DNA from: Laburnicola sp. R22_1 | Lineage: Eukaryota > Ascomycota > Dothideomycetes > Pleosporales > Didymosphaeriaceae | Reading direction: 5' to 3' | Length of the DNA stretch: 64,000 nt | NCBI GenBank assembly: GCA_014281115.1 | Contig: JACONQ010000004.1 | Span: forward strand, 2,728,001 to 2,792,000 | Shown here: piece by piece, positions 25,241-36,778 of the stretch | Numbering within the stretch: the stretch's first letter is position 1 | Layout: each line of letters starts with the position of its first letter | Position numbers and translations under genes: made by a program | The notes under the pieces: generated by a model | What the model saw: the letters and a program-made list of their open reading frames with translations, nothing else | What the model was told of the DNA's origin: nothing | Database searches by the model: none

Positions 25241-27206
25241 CTACGTAATATAGCGGAAACCTGGATGACGGTACCCGAGATCCCTGATCTCAGCATCGGA
25301 GAGCCCGTTGAGACGGTGGTCACGTTTGCCCAAGTCACGCTGCCTGTTCTCCCATTTGCAGTACGCGATACCACCGAGCGAGAGGATAAGCACGCCGATT
25401 TGCCCGGCAAGATTAATAGTGTGGCCGGTAGGATACTTGGGCTTCTCGTCGGCTCGGTACGTCCTGAGAAACGGTTAGCTTTAATGTTCGATACAAGGCG
25501 GAGGTCATCATACCATGTAGCGAGCACACCTCCTGCAGTACCGAGCGTGACAACATAGGCGCTGGATATAGCACGCACAGCCGGTCCCGACGCATTGTTC
25601 ATGGCCCAAGAGAGGAACCCTGGGCCGCCTGGGAAGGCACCGAGTGTGATGAAGAAAACGCCCATGTATCGAACGTTGGGATTTGTCGCCCAGCGTAGAA
25701 TGGAGAAACCTGTTATGCCGAGAGTTGTGAAGACTGCGAGATAGATGCCACGACGGTTCGTTTTATCCGATAGGAAAGCGACAGCAATAGCGACGACACA
25801 AGCGCAGACATACGGCGGGACGGTGTATAATTGAGCTTTGGTGGATGTCCAACCGAGGTCGCTCAGGATAGTGGGCTACGAAAGCGATTAGTTTAATCAA
25901 ACAGGATTTGGCTTATTCAACTCACCATGAAGACCGCGATACCTTGAACGGTGATGTTGATCAAGAAGAACCCGAAAGCGCAGATATAGTTGTTGATGTT
26001 TAGGAACGCCCTGGCGACGTGGTGAGGTCGAACCTTTTCATTCTCAGCGCCCGTGTTCTTCATGATGAGTCTTTCTGCTGCAATGCGCCGCTCGCGTTCG
26101 TTCAAGAAGTAGCAGTCGGCCGGGTGTGTTGGCATAAAGTAAGGAGCGCCTATAACAGTAAGTATGCGGAATGGCCGTATGTGTCTCATATGCACCTTCG
26201 GCATCTACACTTACCTAGACCGACGATAATAGTAATGAGGCCTTCGAAAAAGAAGATATTGCGCCACGTGTGAATGACCATCGAAGATGCACCCCACGGA
26301 GGGATGCGGGCGAGGCTAAAATTGGTCAATATCAAGTAGATGGATGTGCATGATGGAGTAAAACTTACGCAGTAGCAAGAAGACCACCGAAAGCACCAGC
26401 AAGAGAAGCTGCCGAGACGTAGATACCAACACGCAGCAGTAGCTCTTCTCGTTTGTAGAAGCAGGTAATAAAGAAGGCAATGCCACTGTAACATGAATAT
26501 CAGTTGCCGCCTGACGTTGTCTCAGGATGAACTTACGGCATGACGCCTCCTTCGAAAACACCGAGGAACGCACGAGCAGTCAACAGCCCTTCGAAGCTTG
26601 TGACGAATGCCGAACACAGGGAAACAAGGCCGAAACCAGACACTAGGAGCGGAAGATAGTATTTTGGCCCAATCAGTTTCAGCAAGATATTGCTGGGCAC
26701 CTCGACAAACATGTAGATGATGTAGAAGATGGATGTGACCCAATTGAATCGGACACCATACAAGTTGAGGTCCTCTTGCATTCCTTGAATACGCGCGTTT
26801 CCAACGTTCGCACTATTTTCGGTCAGCACACGATTCGCATCTCCTCCAAGCGATGGTAAGAACGCCGGCTCAGCATGATTGCAGGTATCAGGATGCCGCA
26901 TAGGTAACCTTTCCCAGTTGCGCAAAGCTGGTACGCGGTTCTCAAGTCCTCGCACGGCATTGGAATGACAACCTACCGATCCAGAAAACACAATAGGTAT
27001 AGAAAGGTCGTCAAAGGTACGATAACTTTATCCAGCTTCCAGCGGACTGCCTTCTCCTCCTCTTTTGTCCAGGTGAATCCCTCAACCGAACCGCTTGCAT
27101 TACTCTCTGCTAGTTGTTCATCATCTAGAGTTGTATAAGTATACGCGGTGCTTGGGAGAGTGACAAACTCACAGAGTATCGCATCCGGTTTTTCGTTGTT
27201 CGCCAT
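25241..27206 (-). CDS. Major facilitator permease, Dal5/anion:cation symporter family
   Basis: Seven exons (27206-26977, 26812-26537, 26485-26369, 26315-26215, 26149-25926, 25875-25514, 25463-25241), 510 aa; all six junctions keep frame. A cytosolic N-terminus with WTKEEEKAVRWKLDKVIVPL leads into TM1 (FLYLLCFLDRANVGNARI, the Dal5-family signature). FNWVTSIFYIIYMFVEVPSN and LGVFEGGVMPGIAFF follow. The loop between the two six-helix halves contains LNERERRIAAERL, and the end reads RDLGYRHPGFRYIT. These features fit the family of allantoate, pantothenate, nicotinate and vitamin H permeases. The substrate cannot be read. A perfect 48-nt GT-AG segment in exon 1 (about 27173-27126) could be an additional intron: removing it keeps frame and drops 16 residues. 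Confidence 0.88.
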
Positions 27207-28576
27207 GCCGATGTAGTGTAGCAGGAACTGTTATTTGGGCGGCCTGAGCGAAGCTTTTGATGATGAAAATTGTATGCTCGGAACCTCACGGGTTCTGTCT
27301 CTGTCGATGTGGGGAGAAAATCCGGGGAGCGTTTCTCCACATATATAGTGGTGCTTTTCGTGTCTCGACCACGATAGCTGACGGCGTGCGAGAACGTTAG
27401 TCCAACAAGGTCGGCAGTTGCGCAGAAGCAAGCCACAGGATTTGGGAGCTCTTGTCTCGGGCCGTAGCCTCTTTAACTCGACGCCATTGGCCTTCCCCTC
27501 ACCCATCCTAGTCGGTAATGATTTACAATGGGGCGTCGCAATGTATCCATGGATTTCAGTTTTACCGAGTCCACACGCACGGTCGACGGCTCGCATGCTT
27601 AATGTGGGTCTAGACTTGGCTGCTGGGGTGGAGCGGAGCGCTTGTAGCTTTTGGTCAAACGCTAGGAGCTTGGCGGAAAGGGGGAGAGGTACCGAGTCTT
27701 GCCTTTGCACGGCAGATGGTTCTGACGCCTAATCTCCGAAAAGAGCTAAAGACACAGTCGATCGAGGAACGATGCTTTCATGCGTGCAGTGTGTTTGCTA
27801 CTGACTGTTGATGCGACAAGGACGGCCAGCTCTGTTGAGTGCTGGGCGTTATCTGACGTTTAACCAGAGCATGCAATCAACACCGCAGGCTAGGGTCCGC
27901 TGCGGTTAATATCCCCTTGACAGCAGTACCCTGCCTAACCACCTGATTGGATCCGATTATATTACGCAAGCGTTGTTCATGCATTGACATGCAGTAGGTA
28001 TTACCTTTGCACTACACAGTACATACTACATACCTCGGTGGGATGCAGCCATCACATGACGCGTTTGCAATCCTCCATGCATCCAAGTTGATCCAACAAA
28101 AGAGTTTGGCAGCTCGGTTGCTTCCGTCCACGGGTGGCTCAAATCGACGTGGCGGAACCATGATCTCGGAAGCACTGCAACATTGAACCTTCGTGTCGGC
28201 ATCCTTGAAATTCCAGCTTCGCAAACGCAGTGAAGCCTGGATGACCGCTCGAAACTCGGAGCGCTAGGTTCGGTCAGATGTTGGCTCCAGATGTCAGCGC
28301 TGGACGGAGTCCCGGCCGTAAATCGAGCTCTCCATCTCCTACATCGGCGAGAACTATACGATGTTTAGATAACACTTTGAGGAGTACAGCCAAAGGTTGA
28401 TGAGATGACATGTGGGGCAGCAACCATCCCGCAAACTCCGCCCCATGGAGGCTGGCACCGCTTGCAACTAATCAGCGCCTTGTGTCCCGCGCAACCTCGA
28501 ACACTTCAACTCCAAACTCCTGTCCTCTCGCTCTGCAGCACGGAGCGTACCAAACCCCATTCTTTAGGTTCCGATC
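27207..28576. other. Intergenic, 1.4 kb
   Basis: Promoter side of the permease, then spacer to the 3' end of the DUF7136 gene. No recognisable gene. Confidence 0.45.
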
Positions 28577-29593
28577 CTACAACGGCCAGAGTTCGAACCC
28601 AACAAACACCCCCACAGCAGCTAGTACGGACGGCATCGGCATCGGCATCATTGTGGGAGCAGCTGCGTTATCTGTCCAGAAAAACGACCGGTGGAGGCCT
28701 GTCGTACTCGTCGATGCCGCCATGGCCAGGTCCGTCACTTGACTAGAGATACTGCTCACCCGAGCAGCATCCAACTTTACAGCGCACGGATTTCCGATCG
28801 TACTTCCCAACGGGTTCGAACTCATTGGGCATGTACCCTCAGCATCTAACTTGATCTCTGAACAGTTCTTGTTGCTCAACAACAAGCCTATGGCCACTGT
28901 CGAGCCCAATGTGCACACAACCTTGGCATCCACATCAATTTCTGCTGCCATGCCGAGTTGCGCACAGTTCCCTGTAACGTTTCCCAAGGCGCTGGCCTCC
29001 AAGTATCTCGTCTCGAACCCTGCTCTCCGTGGTTCGAAGTAGAACAAGAGATGATCGCCGATAGCGACTTGGTTGCAGTCCTGATTGATGGACCCAGTAT
29101 CGTGTCTCTCCTGTTCCCAACTTAGTATCCATTTCAATGCATAAATGGACGGTTCGACGTGACGCGACGGCTTGTGATCCCAATTGGAGGTGTTTGTGCT
29201 GTTGATAAAGATATGAGACCCATCCGAATTGGTGAAAGTGGCGACGTCTTCTGGGTCGATGGGCAGACGGTGCATCTGTTCTTCTTCTTCATACACGCCG
29301 CCTGGAGAAGGGTAGCTCAAAGTGCCCCAGGGCATTATACCCCAGTCGAGGGTAAAAGGCCCGAGCTCGGAGACTGCGTTGAGATTTGGGAAGGCGAAAA
29401 CAATAGGGAGCAGGCCGCCGGTGTAAGGATACGTTTCATTGGCACGAGGGAATATGACGTCGATTTCGAACGTTGAATGGGTAGGTGCCGGTGCTTGCGT
29501 TGTTGCTGATGCGGCGATCGTCCCGGACGTTTGCGCGAGCGTCAACCGGCTGATTGCTAGGGCCATCATGGCGAGGACCAAAATGCAAGTCAT
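28577..29593 (-). CDS. Secreted DUF7136-domain protein
   Basis: One exon, 338 aa. The start is the ATG at 29593 (MTCILVLAMMALAISRLTLA), a signal peptide; the open frame upstream has no ATG. The domain begins STFEIDVIFPRANETY and has the family pattern of a Pro/Phe-rich first strand, GLLPIVFAFPN, and paired Cys later (CNQ, NCAQL, CTLG, NCSEI, CPMSS, NPC). N-glycosylation sequons are frequent. The C-terminus after about residue 290 is Ser/Thr-rich and ends hydrophobic (VLAAVGVFVGFELWPL), which suggests a GPI or membrane anchor. DUF7136 proteins are fungal surface or secreted proteins without known function. Confidence 0.75.
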   Translation of the reverse strand: MTCILVLAMMALAISRLTLAQTSGTIAASATTQAPAPTHSTFEIDVIFPRANETYPYTGGLLPIVFAFPNLNAVSELGPFTLDWGIMPWGTLSYPSPGGVYEEEEQMHRLPIDPEDVATFTNSDGSHIFINSTNTSNWDHKPSRHVEPSIYALKWILSWEQERHDTGSINQDCNQVAIGDHLLFYFEPRRAGFETRYLEASALGNVTGNCAQLGMAAEIDVDAKVVCTLGSTVAIGLLLSNKNCSEIKLDAEGTCPMSSNPLGSTIGNPCAVKLDAARVSSISSQVTDLAMAASTSTTGLHRSFFWTDNAAAPTMMPMPMPSVLAAVGVFVGFELWPL

Positions 29594-30310
29594 ATCCAGG
29601 GATCTTTGACTTGACAATTGCGAGCGTTGGATTAGAGTAAGAATAAAGCATTTCTTAGATTATTTCAATGGAAGATCCAGGGGCCTGTTCGTAAGTATGT
29701 TCTATCGAAGGATGGTTATCAATCCCAAAGGGGATGAAACGAGCCGTCCGACCCGGAAGGCCGACCAAATCTATCGTAGACTCCTGCGCATGAGAGGCAC
29801 GGTAACTGCATTGAAACCAATTACATTTGTCTTTATAATTAGTTTTAGGACAACAGTGGGGCGATGGGCTGGATGGAAGCATCTGGTTGGTTTCCGTACT
29901 GGTACTGTGCCTATCTCTGGCGGTGGTAAACGGGAAAATTTCGTATCAATTCTGTGTCCGCATTGCACTACTGCAGGTCTAGGAGTAACCCGGAGACCTT
30001 CAGCAGCGGCTTCGGTTGGCCGAGCCTTGGGCTCAGATATGGTTGCAGGTGAAAGGAGATGTGTAGCGTTGACATGGCTACTGAGGCAATAGTCTCCAGA
30101 TGATCAGATCAGAATCTCTTGGCCTCATGTAGTTGTGGCAGCTGTGGTTCGGCACCAGGCGCTGGTCATAATGCGCATTTGCGCAACCTCTGATGCCGCG
30201 TATCCTGGGATGTCCCGTAGTACAGATCTGGTGTCCCCGTACTGGACCTAAAGCTCACTCATGCTCCCCACCAAACTGACATAACCTCCCTTCCTCACAG
30301 GGCGTCTTTA
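29594..30310. other. Intergenic, no gene seen
   Basis: Upstream of the DUF7136 gene and downstream of the TDT carrier gene. A plus-strand open frame 29697-30092 has no family features. Confidence 0.45.
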
Positions 30311-31486
30311 TCAGGCCTTCTTATGTCTCAGTTCATCCCGATCTTCATCCTGTGCAGGCCAGAGTATTCTCTTCAAAGCAATCGCTCGCACCTGCATGAC
30401 CAAGTTGAAGAGCCACGTCGCTACCAGTAGTATCGTCAAGACGCTACCCACCCATCGAATGCCCTCACTATCAAGTTTGTTCCCGATGTTGATCGTCGCG
30501 AGCGCAAATCCAGTATTTGGGAAGACGAAGGACCAGCAGATCAGGCTCCAGTATAAGTTCATCGCTCCGTCGATACAGGCTATCGTGGCTATGCTGAAAA
30601 AGAAGAAGGCGAAGAGCCACAAGAAGATGGAAACGACCAAGGCTAGCGGCTGCAGGACATCGATGGCGATCGGATGCTGTGCGAAGTATGCGTATCCCCG
30701 CGGGAGATTGTCCGACATGCCGATCAGGGCTAGAGCTGTGAATGATGGTGGGCCCACTGCCATGAACATTCCAGGTCTCAGTTTTGGAGCCGGCAATCCG
30801 TCCGCCATCAGTCGGGCCAAGAACAGTGCCATCATGATAAGCGAGATGAGAAACCCGAGACCTTGGAAAGAAAGACCAGCAACGATAATTGCTAACCTAT
30901 GCTCGGGAGGCTGGTTGGCGCTGATGCTGCTTGCAATGCTCCCGGACAACATAGCAGGAAATATCGGAAGGATCCACGACGGAGTCATGCTGTGTATGCT
31001 CATGTGTTTGCCGGCTGAGAAGAGAACATGATAATGTCCAACCCCAGCGATCAATGTACAAGCCGTGTACATCCAGAAACATACACGCAAGGTCGTTACC
31101 AGCCATGGACCGCAGGATGGCACGCCATATGCTTGGATGTTGAAGAGCAGAACAGCAAGGGACAGCCACATACACGGGAAAAAGAGGCTTTCGGTTGGGT
31201 GAGCCAGAGAGGATTTCAATGATCCGGGAACCAGGACAAATCGCAAAGTTATCATTGTAAAGTTGAAGAGGAGGAAAATGACGAAAAGTACGAATACGGT
31301 TTTGCCAATCGTCCTGAGGCCTGTGAACTGGTGCGGCTGTGCGTTGAGGAGGTTCGATATGCCGCCGGTCGACATGGTTAAGGTAAACCATGCCCAGGTG
31401 AAATGGGAAACGCGTTCGCGGAGTGAGACATTGTGGGTGAAACTACCAGCTCTGGACCCATCTGCCGTCTCTTTCTTGGCCTGCAT
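30311..31486 (-). CDS. C4-dicarboxylate/malic acid transporter, TDT family (Mae1-like)
   Basis: One exon, 391 aa, ATG at 31486. After a short hydrophilic N-terminus, the family signature FTWAWFTLTMSTGGISNLL opens the first of about ten membrane helices. Later landmarks are SWILPIFPAMLSGSIAS, the central GLGFLISLIMM, the loop LRPGMFMAVGPPSFTALALIG and the late FVFPNTGFALATINIG. This matches the tellurite-resistance/dicarboxylate (SLAC1-fold) family that includes Schizosaccharomyces Mae1 and the sulfite pump Ssu1; the signature is closer to Mae1. It is probably a plasma-membrane carrier for malate or similar acids. Intact. Confidence 0.88.
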   Translation of the reverse strand: MQAKKETADGSRAGSFTHNVSLRERVSHFTWAWFTLTMSTGGISNLLNAQPHQFTGLRTIGKTVFVLFVIFLLFNFTMITLRFVLVPGSLKSSLAHPTESLFFPCMWLSLAVLLFNIQAYGVPSCGPWLVTTLRVCFWMYTACTLIAGVGHYHVLFSAGKHMSIHSMTPSWILPIFPAMLSGSIASSISANQPPEHRLAIIVAGLSFQGLGFLISLIMMALFLARLMADGLPAPKLRPGMFMAVGPPSFTALALIGMSDNLPRGYAYFAQHPIAIDVLQPLALVVSIFLWLFAFFFFSIATIACIDGAMNLYWSLICWSFVFPNTGFALATINIGNKLDSEGIRWVGSVLTILLVATWLFNLVMQVRAIALKRILWPAQDEDRDELRHKKA

Positions 31487-33625
31487 TTCTTACGGCTCTC
31501 CAAAGATACCTAATGCAGAACGTACTCCTCTGATAATAAGAAGAAGATGACACTGGAGGAGGGAGGTGATCTTCAGACGCTGAGATTTTAATGCAGTGTG
31601 GTTCGATGTGGGTATGATGATTGATCCCGACATTAACCAGAAACGGCTAGCGTACGATAAACACACGTCTTCGTGCAGCAACTTCGAAAAAGCTGCAGTG
31701 TGCCATACATGTGTCGGCCCTTCCTAAATCGAAGGTTTAGCCCTTAAAATATTTTCGTTCCTAGCAAGGTAACATTCACGCAGCCTCCATACTTTATTGA
31801 AGAGCGCGAATGTCGGCTATCGCAGAGGTCGCACAACTCCCATAAGAAAACCTGTACCACGTCGATACCAATTCTTAGTGGGCCACAAAAGAATCAGGAG
31901 AATTCAAGCTACTGTACGGTTTCGCCCCAGGACATTTAATGCAAACGCAGGATCCAACCCCCAGTCATTCGCTTATCCTCGATACTAGATAGCTTCATAA
32001 TCTATTCTTGTAGTCAAGATTACTAATACACTATTGGTACAAAATGCGAAGCTTTAATACTAAAAAGCTTCACGAGCTTGTTAGCATGATTCATTCGTCC
32101 ATTCGTATCCGTTTATAGTCAACTCAACCTTTTACAGATTATGAGACTTAGCATGATGGCGATCCAAAGGAACCGCCGATAGACAATGGAAAGATATCTA
32201 CAGACACACGATCAAAGCATGAGTGTATTCAGCCTTTGTATTGCCCAAGACAGTCTGGGCATCACAGCCTTAGACGTGTAATTGGGCAATGCATGCCATG
32301 GATCTCGTCCGTCGTGTTGAAGGTACCGTTTTGGCCCCCAAAGTGCTCTTCTCGTTACAAGCAACCACCTTGTAGCAGTCGCTATTGTGGCATACCGTTA
32401 CGCGTGCACCAAGGTCGCGATCCCTGGACAAGGAAGAGCGAGTATATTGATATCAAAGCCGGGTACAATATCGCTCCGTGCCTCTCAACTCACGCTTTGG
32501 TTTGTGCTTGGGCCCTCGGCTGATAGGGGGCAGTATCGCATTCGCGGAGGTAATATACGGCCACTTTACAGCAAAGTATGTCAATGTACACATCTTCCCG
32601 GGAAACCTCAGCAAATAGTGCTCTCTCTCTCTCTCTCGGGTCCGAGGCTGGTATAGCGTTCATTTTTTTGGATTCTTGCGTTGACTACTGCTGACCCGAT
32701 GTAGAACGTAAAATTATTTACTCTCGCCCGTCTCTGCGCAGTGCGCACCCTGATAAGCAAATAAGACGCGGTCGACTGCAGATCGTACAGGGTGCCGCAG
32801 GTGCAATGCCCATGTGGTTTCGCAGTAGGCTTGTGGATGCGGATAAAAGAACAGAGCTGACGTAGGTTCACATACAGCATGAGCAGTGTGTTCCGGTCTT
32901 TACTGGACGAATGAGAGATTGCACAAGACTGGACGAAAATGACCTTAACAGCTCTGACTGTTCATCTGCGGTATACACGCAGCAATCTTTAGAATCGGAC
33001 TGTAGGCATCCGTAAAAGAAATTTGTGATTCTAGCGAGAGTTGCTCCTAGACTTGTGCGGACAACAGCGAGCTAGCCGTATGTATGCACGTGGCGAGGTT
33101 AAGAGAAAGATGCGCGCTGACTGCAGGCATGAGATATATACGCAATAATTATTCGCGAATGCCGCTGACAGGGTTGCGTCGCCCTGTGAGGCTCACGCAT
33201 GGATATTTAGCGCATGCAATGAGAGGTAATCCCGGCAGATGACTTGCTTCCAGAAGGTCTATCGAATGTGGCGAAAACTACGCCCACAGCCCCTCCCTCA
33301 GAGAGAGATGTAATCATTGTCGTTTGGGTAGGGGTGGCATGCCCTGACGGTATCGTCGTGTTGCCGATCACAGAAGATTCGCCTCAACACAGCGGTGTAA
33401 ATGCATTGGCGACTGTATTTTTTTCAACACTCACTTCCGTGCTCTTTCTTCAATTTGATATAATAATGGAAGACGTGTCGCACCATCATCGACGGAGTAC
33501 AAACAGGCATTCGACCTTCGAAAGTCCCCAAGCTGTGATTGCTAACCGTGCAGGCGATGTCGGCTAAGCGACGTGGGCATAACGGACCCAACAGGGTCAT
33601 CTTCTTGGCGGCCCCAACTATGAGT
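31487..33625. other. Gene-poor region, 2.1 kb
   Basis: The longest gene-free intergenic stretch besides 50.9-52.7 kb. Many short open frames but nothing recognisable on either strand; a (CT)n run lies at 32621-32637. No terminal repeats or transposon domains seen. It could hold old repeat remnants that only a repeat search would show. Confidence 0.4.
32621..32637. repeat. (CT)n microsatellite
   Basis: Seventeen nt of perfect CT alternation. Confidence 0.8.
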
Positions 33626-34263
33626 TCAGAAAAAGACCAAAGGATCGGCTTGCAGCTCGCTGAGGCCTGGCAGGCAATCGTGGACCACGGTACAAAATAC
33701 GTTGTGATTGGACGGCTCTTCGTCTTGGTTGTCTGTGAGCGGCGTAAGACGGACTTTCCTCACTAGGCTCTTGGCTTCGGGACTCAGATGTCGTATGAAG
33801 TCCAAAACAGGCAGATAGTTGAAGGCGGCAAAATGGAAGAGATTTTCGGAATACAGAATGGAGAGGCATTCATGGTAGATGAGACGATTTGTCCTGAGGA
33901 TGTCTAGCGACAGTCTATCGGGATGGGGTCTGCGTTTGCGGTTCCACTTCTTGCTGATGGCGGTTGAGTCGCAGTCAGTGTAGAGGGTAAATTTCTTTGT
34001 TGAAGATGGCAGCACATAGCGGAATATCTCGCGACGAATCTCGGATGGTATGCGTAGAAGCGGCGGGTAGTTGTCCAACGCGGTTATGGTTTCCGGTATG
34101 GAAAGCTGCTTCACGACGGATTCTCTGGAGCCTCCTATTCTGGACAAATATATGTCATCGGTTGCTGGTTTGGCCGGTGTGGGTGTGAGCTGGCCATACT
34201 GAGTTGTTTTCGATGGTACAATAGCAGCGTGCTCACCTTCTTTGAAAATGTCTTGGCTGGCAT
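33626..34263 (-). CDS. 2EXR/F-box-like domain protein
   Basis: The main open frame has no Met at all, so an upstream exon is needed. ATG at 34263 (MPAKTFSKK), a 47-nt intron 34236-34190 and exon 34189-33626 join in phase to give 196 aa. The recognisable part is LLRIPSEIRREIFRYVLPSS (about residues 55-75), followed by SLDILRTNRLIYHECLSILYSENLFHF, the pattern of the abundant fungal 2EXR/F-box-like family (a short helical motif, then a 'L+LxN+xIxxE' strand). The family is large in Dothideomycetes and of unknown role. The C-terminus is short for the family and ends DPLVFF. The start model is inferred, the family call moderate. Confidence 0.6.
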
Positions 34264-34755
34264 GCTGAGACGGCTGAGAAGAAGCAAGATGTTGAGTCCA
34301 AACTACAACAACAGATGATTCACAAAAAGGCGACGGCAGCGCGAGACAGGACGCCAAAGACGCAGACTGGATGCGCCAGTGATGGTCACGAGACAGACAG
34401 GTGGCGCGTCTGCGGGATCTTCAGGCAGAGCTTGAAAGAAGCTTAGAGGTGTATGTATAAATGCGGGAGAGCATCAAGGAATGGAGATGCGAATATAAGA
34501 CAAAGAACCACAAGTGGGGTGGAAGGGTGCTAGAATATATGGAAGGCGCAAAGGTTGTAAGGCGCGCCAGAGCCCCGGGCCCGGGAAAACATAACCCCGC
34601 GCTCCAGCACTTTTCTCGTGGACGCGTCTGGTGCCTGCGGGGAACTCAACGTACGCCTACGTACACTGCAACTGCCATTTTCGAGCTCCAAATCCTGTTC
34701 TCCTTCCAGCTCTCCACCTAAGACCCCTAGCTGCACCTAATATCCCGCAATCACC
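34264..34755. other. Divergent promoter region of the 2EXR gene and CCT7
   Basis: 492 nt between divergent starts. No gene. Confidence 0.5.
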
Positions 34756-36538
34756 ATGTCGTTCGGCGGACAGACGCCCACTATCGTGGTGCTGAGGGAA
34801 GGTAGGTAGCGAAGCCCTCCAGAAGTCAAAATGTCAAGCTAAGCCCGCCAGGTACCGACCAGTCCCAAGGACGAGGCCAGATGGTGTCCAACATCAATGC
34901 ATGTCTCGCAGTACAGGCGACAATAAAGAGCACACTCGGCCCTTACGGCGGCGACCTGCTGCTGGTCGATGAGAACGGCCGACAGACCATCACCAATGAC
35001 GGCGCGACCGTGATGAAGCTGCTCGACATTGTGCACCCGGCCGCCCGCATTCTCACCGACATTGCGCGCTCGCAGGATGCCGAGGTGGGCGACGGCACCA
35101 CCTCAGTCGTCGTACTCGCGGGGGAGATATTGAAGGAGATTAAGGACTATGTCGAGCAAGGTGTGAGCAGTCAGACGATCATCAAGGGCTTGCGAAGAGC
35201 CTCGAACATCGCTGTCAACAAAGTCATGGAGATCGCAGTGGACACCACCGAGGGCAACAAACGGGAGACACTGCAGAAGCTGGCCGCGACCGCCATGAGC
35301 AGCAAGCTGATACATCGCAATGCTGATTTCTTTACCAAGATGGTTGTCGACGCAGTTCTGTCGCTCGACCAGGAGGATCTGAACGAGCGGCTGATCGGCG
35401 TCAAGAAGATCACGGGTGGTGCGCTGCAGGACTCGCTCTTCGTCAATGGTGTGGCCTTCAAAAAGACCTTTTCATACGCTGGTTTTGAGCAACAACCGAA
35501 AGCTTTCACAAACCCGAAGATTGTGTGCCTGAACGTGGAGTTGGAGCTTAAGAGCGAGAAGGACAACGCAGAGGTGCGCGTTGAGCAAGTATCCGAGTAC
35601 CAGGCCATTGTGGACGCAGAGTGGCAAATCATTTTCAACAAGATGGAGGCACTGTACAAGACGGGTGCAAAGGTCGTTCTCAGCAAACTTCCCATTGGCG
35701 ATCTGGCGACGCAGTATTTCGCCGACCGGGACGTCTTCTGCGCTGGACGTGTAGCATCAGACGACCTGGACCGCGTATGTCGGGCAACAGGCGCAAACAT
35801 ACAATCAACGTGCTCCGACATACAGTCTAAGCATCTCGGCACCTGCGAGAAGTTCGAGGAACGACAAATCGGAGGCGAGCGGTTCAATTTCTTCGAGGGC
35901 TGCCCGGAGGCCAAGACGTGCACACTTGTACTCCGTGGTGGTGCTGAGCAGTTCATCGCCGAAGTAGAGCGAAGTCTGCACGACGCAATCATGATCGTCA
36001 AGCGTGCGATCCAGAACAGGAACATTGTAGCAGGAGGAGGCGCTTGCGAGATGGAGGTTTCTGCCTTCCTACACGCATATGCCGACAAGGATGTACGGAA
36101 TAAGCAACAACCTATCATCAAGGCCTTTGCAAAGGCACTAGAGGTAATACCTAGGCAACTCTGCGACAACGCCGGCATCGATGCGACAGACATCTTGAAC
36201 CGCCTGCGTGTGGAGCACAAGAAGGGTAACATCTGGGCGGGTGTCGACTTTGTGGACGAGGGCATTGCGAACAACATGGAGAAGTTCGTCTGGGAGCCTT
36301 CCTTGGTCAAGATCAACGCTCTACAGGCCGCGACTGAGGCCGCGTGCCTGATCTTGAGCGTAGACGAGACTATAAGTAAGCTTTCAACATCCAATATGTC
36401 ATGCGAGGTCAAATAGCTAACGGATATCCAGGGAACCAAGAATCGCAAGCTCCGCAAGCGCCGAACAAGCCTCTGCCACCTGGCGCAGCGCAAAGGGCGT
36501 TGGGGCGTGGCCGTGGAAGAGGCATGCCTAGGAGGTAG
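34756..36538 (+). CDS. CCT7: T-complex protein 1 subunit eta (CCT7)
   Basis: Exons 34756-34801, 34852-36375 and 36432-36538 give 558 aa, the normal CCT7 size. It begins [20 protein letters not shown] and has the group II chaperonin ATP-site motifs [12 protein letters not shown] and [14 protein letters not shown], the subunit signature [11 protein letters not shown] and the late [12 protein letters not shown]. The C-terminal exon gives an Arg/Gly tail [14 protein letters not shown] is the cytosolic hetero-oligomeric chaperonin that folds actin, tubulin and WD40 proteins. Splice junctions at GTDQS and ETIRNQES restore family sequence. Secure. Confidence 0.96.
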
Positions 36539-36778
36539 ATGGGTAGATGGCTATGGTGCTGGGTGGAATGTATACAACGGTATATAACGGTTGTAGCAGC
36601 GCCGCATTGTAGAAGCGCTAGTTACCATAATGAAAAGCTCGAATCACGCATGTGCGACTGATCAATTGCCAATTGATATATACACTTGTGTTCACACGTA
36701 TCTGCTGTCGAAAGGGAATCCCTGACCAATTGTGTTCAAACATTCATATGTTCTGACCGGATTTATGCCATCTACTCA

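Noticed and set aside
33626..34357. 2EXR gene apparently without any start codon
   Set aside because: A 27-nt upstream exon with ATG at 34263 and a 47-nt intron joins in phase, so loss of the start is not needed.
35171..36493. 440-codon minus-strand frame
   Set aside because: Antisense shadow of CCT7.
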